NCBI GenBank assembly: GCA_018671895.1
Contig: JABHGV010000061.1
Coordinates: 1 to 39,073 of the forward strand
Direction of reading: 5' to 3'
Length of the DNA stretch: 39,073 nt
From: Rhodospirillaceae bacterium
GTDB lineage: Bacteria > Pseudomonadota > Alphaproteobacteria > Rhodospirillales > JABHCV01
Under the pieces are notes generated by a model, which saw only the letters and a program-made list of their open reading frames with translations, did no database searches and was not told the origin of the DNA. Positions 1-7,729 of this stretch are shown here, in pieces. Made by a program: the position numbers and the translations under genes. Every line of letters begins with the position of its first letter. Within the stretch, counting starts at the first letter, position 1.

Positions 1-1005
1 AACGGCGAACGCACATGGCCGAGAAACCTGACAAAACCCTGGACGTTCCGGGGATCGAACGACCCAAAAGATATTTTCGCCCGCGTTTCGACAGGTATTC
101 CCGGAACCCAGATGCCGGCGTTCGCCAACCCGAAGAGTCTGGTCAAGCTTTCCATTGAAGAACGCTGGCACGTAGCCAATTACGTCCAGTCACTGGTCAA
201 GACCGATAGAACGGTGCGCGCCGAAAATACCGTGATCAAAGCTAATCGAGTCGAAGGTGAGGTTCCGTCCGACCCGAACGATCCGGTCTGGGATGCTGCC
301 GAGTTGACCTCGTTCATGCTTGTACCGCAGATTTTCGAGAAAGATCGTGTATTTACATATTCCAACGACACCATAACACTCGGAGCCTTTTACAACGAAA
401 GTGAACTGGCCCTGTTGCTGGAATGGGATGACCGCACCAAGAGCATTCCGGGTGACCCCAACATCGACAAGGTTGCCGACAAAAATCCTTTCGAGGATAT
501 GGTTACTGTTCAACTGCCCGTGAAAATTCCGGAAGGCACCCAAAAGCCGTATTTCATTAACGGCGACACCTCTAACCCGGTCAATCTGCTTTCCTGGCGA
601 AGCGGCAGCGTCAAGACACAGGAAACGGCATTCGCCGCCAACGCCACCGGCTCGGAAAATATTGTGCAGAGAGATGCTGCAGATATCGGTTTGACCACCA
701 TGAGCAGCTATAAGGACGGAACCTGGCGTGTGGTCATGAAAAGACCGCTGACGACCTCGGATGTGGAAAACGACCTGCAACTGGAAGAGGGTCGCTTTAT
801 CCCCATCGCATTCGCCAACTGGGACGGCTCCAACAGTGAAACCGGAAGCAAACACACGCGCACGACATGGTACTGGCTGCTCTTGAAACCTGCTGACAGT
901 GCCAAGCCCTATATTTTTGCGTTGCTCGTTGCCGCTATCATCTTTGGCGGTCTTATCTGGTGGGCACGCAGCGCGGGACATCGCGAGGATAATGGAACGG
1001 CATGA
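1..1005 (+). CDS. cytochrome c / ethylbenzene-dehydrogenase-like haem subunit, 5' partial
   Basis: The reading frame is open from base 1, so the start and the CXXCH haem site lie upstream of the window. The first ~60 visible residues look like the end of a class I cytochrome c, with a GTQMPAF motif that could supply the axial Met and an ERWHVANYVQSL terminal helix. The following ~200 residues resemble the EB_dh haem-b-binding domain of type II DMSO-reductase-family gamma subunits (ethylbenzene dehydrogenase, selenate/chlorate reductase, nitrite oxidoreductase). One transmembrane helix (IFALLVAAIIFGGLIWW) near the C-terminus anchors the protein with its haem domains in the periplasm. The stop overlaps the next start as ATGA. 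Inferred role: electron-transfer subunit of a molybdoenzyme encoded upstream; its substrate cannot be read from here. Confidence 0.82.
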   Translation, partial: NGERTWPRNLTKPWTFRGSNDPKDIFARVSTGIPGTQMPAFANPKSLVKLSIEERWHVANYVQSLVKTDRTVRAENTVIKANRVEGEVPSDPNDPVWDAAELTSFMLVPQIFEKDRVFTYSNDTITLGAFYNESELALLLEWDDRTKSIPGDPNIDKVADKNPFEDMVTVQLPVKIPEGTQKPYFINGDTSNPVNLLSWRSGSVKTQETAFAANATGSENIVQRDAADIGLTTMSSYKDGTWRVVMKRPLTTSDVENDLQLEEGRFIPIAFANWDGSNSETGSKHTRTTWYWLLLKPADSAKPYIFALLVAAIIFGGLIWWARSAGHREDNGTA

Positions 1006-1220
1006 CTGATAATTCCTCGCCAAAAGGTGTGAAGTCCAAGCTGTTCGGCGTATCCCTGATCATTCTGGCGTCACTTAATCTGATGGTTTCCTGGCGCGGA
1101 AGTCTGGACGTCAGTTTATGGCAAGTACTGATATTGGGAATCGGCATCGCCGTATTCGCATTCGGTGCCGTAAAACAGAGTGACAAGCCTCGTGACAAAA
1201 ATTTGAATATTAATTTGTAA
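1002..1220 (+). CDS. small two-helix membrane protein, unknown function
   Basis: This 72-residue ORF starts inside the stop of the haem-subunit gene (ATGA overlap), so it is probably translationally coupled to it. It has two hydrophobic segments, around residues 15-29 and 40-58, and short charged ends, consistent with a hairpin membrane protein. I recognise no domain. Its place between a membrane-anchored haem subunit and cofactor genes suggests an accessory or assembly role in the same respiratory complex, but that is inference from position only. Confidence 0.6.
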   Translation: MTDNSSPKGVKSKLFGVSLIILASLNLMVSWRGSLDVSLWQVLILGIGIAVFAFGAVKQSDKPRDKNLNINL

Positions 1221-1260
1221 ATTGTCGACATAAGCCCACCAAAACACAGGATTACACAAC

Positions 1261-2964
1261 ATGAGCATGCCATCGATTGGAAAACAGACGACGCAAATCA
1301 ATGTTGAAGCTGAAGGAGGCGCCGTCTCTCTGGCACGAATTCTGGTTGCCCTGGATGCGTCAGAATATTCCGATCGGGCGCTGGAAGAAGCCGTCAGGTT
1401 ATCCAATACCGCCGATGGCGAAATCACCGGCATTCACGCCTATGCGGCCCTTTTACACGATCGCCGATTTAAACAGATGGAAGGTGGACTGCCTGAGCGG
1501 TATCTCGAAGAAGAAGAGATGATGTATCAGCGCGATGTCCACGACGATTTGATTGGCCGCGGTCTGAATATCATTTCCGACAGTTATCACGACGTCGCAG
1601 CCGTCGTCTGCGAAAAATCCAAACGCCCATACCATCGCCTGAGCCCGGAAGGTAAAAATTACGCACGTCTTGTCGAAGCGACCGAGACCGACGATTTTGA
1701 TGTTCTGGTCCTGGGTGCATTGGGACTGGGCGCCGTGCCGGGAAGCCAGATCGGCACCGTGTGCGAACGTGTCGTCCGGCGCAGTCCTATCGACACGCTG
1801 GTCATCAAGGATACAAAGCGAGCTATCGGTGATGGCCCTATCGTCGTTGGAATCGATGGTTCGGAAATTTCAAACGGAGCGCTGATGACGGCTTTGGACA
1901 TTGGCCAGCGTTTGGGGGTGGAGGTCCATGCGGTTGCCGCCTATGACCCTTATTACCACTACGTCGCCTTCAACAAGATTGCCGGCGTCCTGAGTGAGGA
2001 AGCGGGCAAGGTGTTCCGCTTCAAGGAACAGGAACAACTGCACGAGGAGTTGATAGACGACGGTATCGCCAAGATTTATCAGTCACATCTGGAAATCGCC
2101 GAGCGCACGGCATCCGATGCAGGCGTCAAGATCACAACAAAGCTGCTGGACGGCAAGGCGTTCAAGGCCGTGCTGTCATATTTGAATGACGTCAATGCAA
2201 GCTTGTTGGTCATTGGCAAGACCGGCGTCCATGCCGACAAAGGCCTGGATATAGGAGGCAACGCCGAAAACCTGATGCGCCAGTCGCCCTGTCATGTCTG
2301 GTTGGGACAGACTGTCTACACGCCGCCTATCGAAGTGATTGCCGAGGAAACCATTTCGTGGAGCAACGAAGCCCATGAATATCTTTCCAAAGCCCCGGAA
2401 TTCGCCCGCGGCATGGCCCGCAAGGCGGTTATCCGCCACGCCCAGAAAAATGGGCACACCTTCATAACCAGGGATATTGTCGAGGAAGTCGCCCAGCAAT
2501 TAATGCCGGGCGGTTGTCCGTCGAAACGCGCCAAGCTGAACGACGAGGAACCCCTGGCATGGACGGATGCAGCGATGAAGCTGGTTAATGATCTGGGCAA
2601 CACCACTATCGCCAGCGGCATCATGCTGAGGTCGGAGAAAAAAGCCCGCCGCGACGGGGCGAAGATAATCGATGTTGAACATGTTCAACCCTTCCTCGAT
2701 AGCGATGCCGCCGGTGGTTACGGACAAGCACAAGCGTCGTCGGATACACCTGAACTGAATTGGGGCGCATCGGCACTGGCACGTATTTCTCAGGTGCCGG
2801 AAATGATGCGGGATGCGACCCGCGACCGCATTGAAGCCGTCGCCATCGAGAGGGGTGAAACAGAAATTACTATGGATATCGTTGAGGCTGGACTTGAAAA
2901 ATCCCGCCAAGCCATGCAGGAGGCAATGCATGACGGCGGCCACAAGAACCCCGGAGAGGATTGA
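1261..2964 (+). CDS. tandem universal stress protein with three C-terminal PCP_red-like repeats
   Basis: The 567-residue protein begins with two UspA domains, about residues 20-185 and 195-355. Both have the hydrophobic strand followed by aspartate (ILVALDAS, IVVGIDGS) and a glycine-rich nucleotide-binding segment (VLGALGLGAVPGSQIG; VIGKTGVHADKG). The last ~200 residues hold three copies of a ~45-residue motif starting with Trp and running W..A...(L/I)..(x)P...R......A...G...IT..iv, at about 365-415, 430-480 and 500-550. This resembles PCP_red, the C-terminal domain of the ChlB/BchB protochlorophyllide reductase subunit; the middle copy is the weakest. No cysteine cluster or signal peptide is apparent, so it is probably cytoplasmic. 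It lies 40 bp after the membrane-protein gene and overlaps the radical SAM gene. The role of this fusion is unknown to me. Confidence 0.85.
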   Translation: MSMPSIGKQTTQINVEAEGGAVSLARILVALDASEYSDRALEEAVRLSNTADGEITGIHAYAALLHDRRFKQMEGGLPERYLEEEEMMYQRDVHDDLIGRGLNIISDSYHDVAAVVCEKSKRPYHRLSPEGKNYARLVEATETDDFDVLVLGALGLGAVPGSQIGTVCERVVRRSPIDTLVIKDTKRAIGDGPIVVGIDGSEISNGALMTALDIGQRLGVEVHAVAAYDPYYHYVAFNKIAGVLSEEAGKVFRFKEQEQLHEELIDDGIAKIYQSHLEIAERTASDAGVKITTKLLDGKAFKAVLSYLNDVNASLLVIGKTGVHADKGLDIGGNAENLMRQSPCHVWLGQTVYTPPIEVIAEETISWSNEAHEYLSKAPEFARGMARKAVIRHAQKNGHTFITRDIVEEVAQQLMPGGCPSKRAKLNDEEPLAWTDAAMKLVNDLGNTTIASGIMLRSEKKARRDGAKIIDVEHVQPFLDSDAAGGYGQAQASSDTPELNWGASALARISQVPEMMRDATRDRIEAVAIERGETEITMDIVEAGLEKSRQAMQEAMHDGGHKNPGED

Positions 2965-4274
2965 AAAAGGTGACGACAGTTGAAGCCCCGTTCCTGGTCG
3001 CGTTAAACCTGACACGGCGCTGCAATCTCAGATGTTCCCATTGTTATCTGGATGCCGGAATGCGCCGGGACGGGGATGGTAGCGAGTTGTCGACCGACGA
3101 GGTCAAGAAAACCATCGACGATATTGCAGCTTTAAGCGACGAAACCATGATCGTATTAACCGGCGGCGAACCTTTGTTGCGCCGCGATCTGGATGAACTG
3201 GCATCATACGTCACCGGTTTGGGACTGATGGCGGTTGTCGGCACGAACGCAACGACTCTCGACGACAAGCGCGCCAAACGCCTGAAAGATGCGGGGGTGC
3301 AGGGGGTTGGTATTAGCATCGATTCTCTTGATCCCGGATATCATGACAATTTCAGGGGGATGCCAGGCGCATGGGAAAAGGCTATGCGGGGCATTGATGC
3401 CTGCCGCAACAACGATCTTCGCTTCCAGATTCATTTTTCCGTTACTGATGACAACGCCCATGAACTTGATGACGTAATTGCCTTTGCAAGGGCATCAAAG
3501 GCGTTCGTACTTAACATCTTCTTTTTGGTCTGCACGGGGCGTGGTGAAAAGGTAACTAACATTTCCGTCAAGACCTATGAGCAGGTTCTGGAAAAAATTA
3601 CCCTGGCCGCTCGTCAAGAGGACGGCTTGATCATCCGCGCCAAATGCGCACCACATTTCAAGCGCATGGCGCTGGAACTGGATTCATCATGGCCAGTGAC
3701 TTCAGCACATGGATATGAGGCCGGAGGATGCCTGGCCGGAACCCGCTATGCCCGGGTCACGCCGGACGGCGACGTAACGCCATGTCCATACATGGAAACA
3801 TCTGTCGGCAACATACGAGATACATCTTTCGCCGAGTTATGGACCGATGCCCCGGTATTCAAACAACTGCGAGCCCCCGTGCTGGAGGGACGTTGCGGGG
3901 CGTGTGAATATTCCAAACTGTGTGGCGGGTGTCGGGCGCGTCCTCTGGCCCGCGATGACAACATGATGGGCGAGGATTTCCTCTGCGATTACCAGCCCGG
4001 CGGTGGTGCAGTAATCGAGCCGCTGGGTATTGAAGAAAGCACGATGACATGGACGCCAGGGGCGGAAGAATGGCTTGGGCGAATTCCGTCATTTGTTCGC
4101 CGCTTCGTAAGGGTCCGGGCCGAAAAATTCGTCCGCGATCAAGGTGGCAATGAAGTTACGGCTGAAGTTATGGGCATGCTGGCGCGGAAAAAATTCAAAG
4201 GCCGCGGTAAACCGCCATCATTTCCCTCCAAGCCCCCCCAGGATTCTGCAAAGAACCGGTTGGGGATCAAGTAA
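2961..4274 (+). CDS. SPASM radical SAM protein with C-terminal PCP_red domain, haem-biosynthesis type
   Basis: The 437-residue protein carries the radical SAM cluster motif CNLRCSHC (C-x3-C-x2-C) near residue 21 in an NLTRRCNLRCSHCYLD context, as in NirJ/AhbC/AhbD and PqqE relatives. GGEP follows near residue 68. A cysteine-rich SPASM region spans about residues 255-350 (GGCLAG, CPYM, CGACEYSKLCGGC, LCDY) and would bind one or two auxiliary [4Fe-4S] clusters. The last ~60 residues (WTPGAEEWL, IPSFVRRFVR, VTAEVM) match PCP_red, as in the preceding UspA protein. The chosen start is TTG, overlapping the upstream stop and preceded by GGAGAGG; a GTG nine bases later is also possible. Its porphyrinogen-oxidase neighbour suggests tetrapyrrole or haem maturation; the substrate is not determined. 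Confidence 0.87.
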   Translation: MKKVTTVEAPFLVALNLTRRCNLRCSHCYLDAGMRRDGDGSELSTDEVKKTIDDIAALSDETMIVLTGGEPLLRRDLDELASYVTGLGLMAVVGTNATTLDDKRAKRLKDAGVQGVGISIDSLDPGYHDNFRGMPGAWEKAMRGIDACRNNDLRFQIHFSVTDDNAHELDDVIAFARASKAFVLNIFFLVCTGRGEKVTNISVKTYEQVLEKITLAARQEDGLIIRAKCAPHFKRMALELDSSWPVTSAHGYEAGGCLAGTRYARVTPDGDVTPCPYMETSVGNIRDTSFAELWTDAPVFKQLRAPVLEGRCGACEYSKLCGGCRARPLARDDNMMGEDFLCDYQPGGGAVIEPLGIEESTMTWTPGAEEWLGRIPSFVRRFVRVRAEKFVRDQGGNEVTAEVMGMLARKKFKGRGKPPSFPSKPPQDSAKNRLGIK

Positions 4275-5686
4275 TGACATTTGATGTTGCTATCATCGGC
4301 AGTGGTGTTTCCGGTCTCAGTGCTGCCTATGAATTAACCGGCATGGGCTACAAGGTTGTCGTTCTTGAACGCCAGGTAAACCCCGGCGGAAATGCAGTAT
4401 CGGAACGTATCGACGGCTTTTTGATGGAACATGGCCCCAGTTCGGTCAATGCGCAGGCGATGGAGGCTGTTGGTCTGTCTGAAGACCTTGGACTCGATTG
4501 TGTGCGCACGGAACTGGGGGAAGACGTAAAATCGCGCTATCTGGTCGGTGATGGCCGCTTGCAGGGAATCTCGACCCATCCTTTGGGATTCTTGATGTCA
4601 GGCTACCTGTCGCCCATGGCGCGGCTTCGATTAGTATCGGAAATGGCCGTACCACGGTGTCAAAAGACCGGGGAAGAAAGCGTCGCCGAATTCTGGTCTC
4701 GACGTTTCGGACGTGAATTTACTGAAAAGGTTATAGATCCGTTGGTTGCCGGCCTGTATGCGGGCAAGGCAGAAAATCTGTCTGTCGATGCCGTCTTTCC
4801 GGCCATCGTTGAAATGGAACACAAGTACGGTTCAATTTCACGGGCAATCCTGAGCAAACGCTTTGCCAATGGCAAAATGCCGGGGCGACGATTGTTCTCG
4901 TGGGCTGATGGCATCGGAACCCTGTCGTCATCACTTGCCGAACAGCTTGGAAGTACCATCAGGACAGGCGTTACGGTTACTTCTCTGAATCACAATGCCA
5001 ATGGATTTACCGTTAAAACCGCCAATTCAGGGAACCTGAACGCGCGCGCCGTCATAATAGCAACCCAGCCACATGTCTCGTCGGCTCTGCTGGAGACGAT
5101 AGATGCCAAGGCGGCCGAAGCGATTTCGGAAATAGTCGCGCCACCAATAGCCGTCGCCTATCTGGGCTATCGGCGCGATCAGGTCGATCATCCACTTGAT
5201 GGAGTAGGGTATCTTTCCCCGGCGAATGAAAAACGCATGCTGAGTGGTGCCCTGTTTCCCTCGACAATGTTTAAGGGGCGGGCGCCCGAAGGCCATGTTG
5301 CGCTGTCAGGCTACATTGGTGGAGCCCGAGCGCCCGATAGGGCGAAGATGAGCGCAGATGATATTATCGCCATGGCCCAAGACGAATTTCGTGATCTTCT
5401 GGGTACCAGGGGTGATCCGGTCATTTCGCGCGTGCGCCATTGGCCACAAGGGTTGCCACAGCTTACAAAGGGTCATTCGGAACGATTGAAGCAAATTCAT
5501 ATTGCCGAACGGAACTATCCCGGCTTGTTCGTGACTGGAAACTATTTTACAGGCCCTGCGATTGCCAGTTGTCTGAAGCAGTCGTTCGAGACATGCACAC
5601 GAATTGACAAGTATTTTGACAGCCAGCACGGAAGCGGAAAAACTGAGCAGACAGAGATGCAGGAAGCGTCATACACTTGTGCCTGA
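4274..5686 (+). CDS. hemG: protoporphyrinogen/coproporphyrinogen oxidase, HemG/HemY type
   Basis: The protein is a 470-residue flavoprotein. It begins with an FAD-binding Rossmann motif (IIGSGVSGLSAAYEL) and has a second glycine-rich motif after VVLERQ. The EHGPSS segment near residue 53 and the C-terminal FAD-contacting segment (GLFVTGNYFTGPAIASC) are typical of oxygen-dependent protoporphyrinogen IX oxidase or coproporphyrinogen III oxidase. It oxidises a porphyrinogen to the porphyrin late in haem synthesis. The start codon overlaps the radical SAM stop (TAATG), indicating coupled translation. Its position among respiratory haem-protein and SCO genes suggests a dedicated haem supply for this operon. 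The choice between protoporphyrinogen and coproporphyrinogen as substrate cannot be made from sequence alone. Confidence 0.9.
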   Translation: MTFDVAIIGSGVSGLSAAYELTGMGYKVVVLERQVNPGGNAVSERIDGFLMEHGPSSVNAQAMEAVGLSEDLGLDCVRTELGEDVKSRYLVGDGRLQGISTHPLGFLMSGYLSPMARLRLVSEMAVPRCQKTGEESVAEFWSRRFGREFTEKVIDPLVAGLYAGKAENLSVDAVFPAIVEMEHKYGSISRAILSKRFANGKMPGRRLFSWADGIGTLSSSLAEQLGSTIRTGVTVTSLNHNANGFTVKTANSGNLNARAVIIATQPHVSSALLETIDAKAAEAISEIVAPPIAVAYLGYRRDQVDHPLDGVGYLSPANEKRMLSGALFPSTMFKGRAPEGHVALSGYIGGARAPDRAKMSADDIIAMAQDEFRDLLGTRGDPVISRVRHWPQGLPQLTKGHSERLKQIHIAERNYPGLFVTGNYFTGPAIASCLKQSFETCTRIDKYFDSQHGSGKTEQTEMQEASYTCA

Positions 5687-5688
5687 AA

Positions 5689-6360
5689 ATGAAAAAATCT
5701 CCTTTATTGATAATCTGTTTCGTCGTCGTGGTTGCCATTTCAATGATGACCCCGGCTTATTCGAGCGGCGACGAAGATTCAAAACTGGCTCTTTATGGTC
5801 AATATGGTGGGCCATTCAGCCTTGTTGACCATCATGGAAAGACCGTCACCGACCGGGATTTCCTCGGTCAGTATGTCTTGATGTTTTTTGGTTACACCTA
5901 TTGCCCGGATGTCTGTCCAACTTCCATGCAAGTGATCAGTGACGTTCTTGATATTCTCGGCGAGGAGGGCAAGAACATCCAGCCAGTCTTCATCAGCGTC
6001 GATCCGGACCGTGATACGCCAGAGGCGTTGGGCAGCTTTATCAGCAACTTCCATCCCCGCATGATTGCCCTGACCGGACCGAAAGAACAGATTGTTCCCG
6101 TTGCCGATGATTTCGGCGTAACCTACTTCAAGGTATTCACCCCTCCGTCCATTGGCGAGTCAGGCGATAGCGATGACGACACAGATCAAACCGCTAACGA
6201 TGATTACCTAATCAGTCACTCGGCTGCTGCTTATTTGATGGGGACAGATGGAAAATTTATCACCATTTTTCCGTTCGGAATGCCGCCTGAAATCATCGCA
6301 TCGGGGATTAGAAGTATCTTCAGCGCAAGTATCAAGGCGACTGGAAAAAGCGGGTCATGA
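5689..6360 (+). CDS. SCO1/SenC family copper chaperone / thiol-disulfide protein
   Basis: The protein has an N-terminal signal sequence or anchor (KKSPLLIICFVVVVAISMM) followed by a thioredoxin-like SCO domain. The copper-binding CPDVC motif is in GYTYCPDVCPTSM, the third ligand histidine is in LISHSAAAYL, and VDPDRDTPEAL is the usual SCO motif. SCO proteins deliver copper to, or reduce cysteines of, the CuA site of cytochrome oxidase and related periplasmic enzymes. An acidic insert (GDSDDDTDQTANDD) precedes the His. I chose the ATG three bases after the hemG stop; a TTG at 5677 overlapping hemG is an alternative with a better-placed AGGA. The 3' end overlaps the convergent membrane-protein gene by 29 bp. 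Confidence 0.9.
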   Translation: MKKSPLLIICFVVVVAISMMTPAYSSGDEDSKLALYGQYGGPFSLVDHHGKTVTDRDFLGQYVLMFFGYTYCPDVCPTSMQVISDVLDILGEEGKNIQPVFISVDPDRDTPEALGSFISNFHPRMIALTGPKEQIVPVADDFGVTYFKVFTPPSIGESGDSDDDTDQTANDDYLISHSAAAYLMGTDGKFITIFPFGMPPEIIASGIRSIFSASIKATGKSGS

Positions 6361-6823
6361 AAGATGCCGAACGGCCCAAGTAATATCCGCAGATAATACC
6401 GGTCGAAACAAGAATCCAGGTTATAAACCCTTCGTCGGCGCGCAATTCAGGAGAGACTGACAGCTGCCGACCGATATAGAAGCGGGTGGCAATAAAAACC
6501 AGAATTATTGCCAGTGTGATCCATGTTCCCGGCAATTCGATCATTCCCGTTTCCCGTTTGATTTGGATTGGTGTCTTTTCCGCCATTCGCCAACTGGCAA
6601 CACCGGCCACAATGGTCGCTGCTATCCATGACAACAGGGCGGCGGTACTGAACGCATATGCACTGAATAACTGGTTTGCAGAAACGGCCAGAAAGACACT
6701 CGGCAGGATATAAAGTTGCCGGTAGCGAATAGCTCTTGGTTTGATGGCCCTTACGCCAATCCAGATAAGGAATAAAATCAGGATATTCGCCAGAAGTGGC
6801 CTGTCTATAATGGCATCAAACAT
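6332..6823 (-). CDS. four- to five-helix inner membrane protein, DUF6622-like
   Basis: The protein is a 163-residue hydrophobic polypeptide with helices at about residues 9-24, 37-55, 60-77, 102-118 and 133-150. The first part (LILFLIWIGVRAIKPRAI, then YILPSVFLAVS) resembles the DUF6622-type membrane family, in which a helix, a KPR-containing loop and a second helix are repeated; I make this match from memory and hold it loosely. No enzymatic motif is visible. It is convergent with the SCO gene and overlaps its 3' end by 29 bp, so it belongs to a different transcript. Function unknown. Confidence 0.68.
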   Translation of the reverse strand: MFDAIIDRPLLANILILFLIWIGVRAIKPRAIRYRQLYILPSVFLAVSANQLFSAYAFSTAALLSWIAATIVAGVASWRMAEKTPIQIKRETGMIELPGTWITLAIILVFIATRFYIGRQLSVSPELRADEGFITWILVSTGIICGYYLGRSASFMTRFFQSP

Positions 6824-7100
6824 TGATCTGTGGCGGTCCTGAAGAAGTTAAATACTACAATAAATACAGTTGGTTAGGTGCTGGTAGCATTGTTTCCTGC
6901 TCAACACAATAATCAGCTTCGACATTATTGGTAACGGTTTTTCTTCAGGCTGTTTATGACGCTTGGCACCTGCAATGCCAATGCACAGCAAAGCAAAGCG
7001 TGCTGCAGTGTTTCAAAATTGTCCCAAGGCATGTGAGGAGGGGCCGCGATTTACACCTCAGTCCGTGCCGGAAAGCAGGGCAACGCCAGACCTGCAGACA
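6824..7100. other. intergenic region between a membrane-protein gene and the molybdoenzyme operon end
   Basis: No convincing gene is seen; the short frames here lack ribosome sites and recognisable content. It carries one copy of the dispersed CAAAATTGTCCCAAGGC repeat near 7014-7040. It also has a chance sigma-54-like sequence at 6964-6978 that points toward no + strand gene. It should contain the promoter of the leftward membrane-protein gene and the end of the leftward molybdoenzyme transcript, but I can place neither. Confidence 0.5.
7014..7040. repeat. dispersed repeat CAAAATTGTCCCAAGGC, third copy
   Basis: Bases 7014-7040 match the block at 30190-30216 (CAAAATTGTCCCAAGGCA, one mismatch, GTGAGGAG). 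The core is shared with the copy at 17834-17849. The upstream half seen in the other two copies (CAGGTTTCAGTGTCC) is degenerate here (CAGTGTTT). It is intergenic, in the same orientation as the other copies. Confidence 0.6.
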
Positions 7101-7703
7101 TCATTTGATGTCACCCGCATTACGCATTTGCTTTTCTTGGTCTGGCGTCATTCCCAGGGTTCGCCCTTCAGCAATAGAATAGTCGAGTGACCCACCCATG
7201 GAGATCCTGTATGCCGCCCACATCCCCCCTAGCAGGGCGGGTGTCGGTGCGTATACCAAGGATGGTTTGGCACTGAAGGACACGATCACATCGCCGAACA
7301 AAGCCGTCTGTTCGGGTGTCGGCATGTAGTCCTTTATGGGAATGTTAAAATACGCCATTCCCGCAGCTTCCGTTTCCTGACGGTGGTCATCCAATGCGTG
7401 AGGGGGGGGGCCGAGATCAATAACCGCGTCAAATCCGAATGGCACTAAATCTTTGATGCGGGAGATCGGTCGGCCATGGGTCATGGTCATGTAAGGTGCC
7501 GCCCGGCCGGGGTCGGGAACGGCGATTCCATAGCCGCGGTTATCCGGTAGTCTGGCCATGTTAGGGGTATAGGAATGGGCGGCGGCGCCAAAATCTCTTT
7601 TCTGGTCCCGGTTCATTTCGCCATCGCCCCACCAGCCGCATGCGTTTGCGCTGGCCGCTGGCAATAACAATGAGAAAAGCAGAAAATTCCGGATAGCAAC
7701 CAT
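7101..7703 (-). CDS. exported DUF442/PTP-like protein lacking the catalytic Cys and Arg (pseudo-phosphatase)
   Basis: The 200-residue protein has an N-terminal signal sequence (NFLLFSLLLPAASANA). It then follows the DUF442/beta-lactamase-hydrolase-like fold of the PTP superfamily: FGFDAVIDLGPP, a helix with ETEAAGMAYFNIPIKDY, and a C-terminal LVY...GGMWAAYR segment. In active members the last segment carries HCxxGxxR; here the same place reads YAPTPAL, so the nucleophilic Cys, the preceding His and the Arg are all absent. It lies 26 bp after the TorD-like gene, as the last gene of the leftward molybdoenzyme operon. It is probably periplasmic and may bind a ligand or partner rather than catalyse; that is inference. 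A run of nine C residues lies inside its coding strand. Confidence 0.72.
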   Translation of the reverse strand: MVAIRNFLLFSLLLPAASANACGWWGDGEMNRDQKRDFGAAAHSYTPNMARLPDNRGYGIAVPDPGRAAPYMTMTHGRPISRIKDLVPFGFDAVIDLGPPPHALDDHRQETEAAGMAYFNIPIKDYMPTPEQTALFGDVIVSFSAKPSLVYAPTPALLGGMWAAYRISMGGSLDYSIAEGRTLGMTPDQEKQMRNAGDIK

Positions 7704-7729
7704 GGAATTTTATCACAGTCTGAGAGAAT

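Noticed and set aside
190-1023. 277-codon minus-strand frame opposite the haem subunit
   Set aside because: The + strand product has clear EB_dh and membrane-anchor features and an ATGA overlap with its neighbour; the antisense frame has none.
6964-6978. Sigma-54-like sequence TGGCAC-N5-ATGC on the + strand
   Set aside because: Spacing fits, but no + strand gene follows and no paired activator sites are visible, so chance is more likely.
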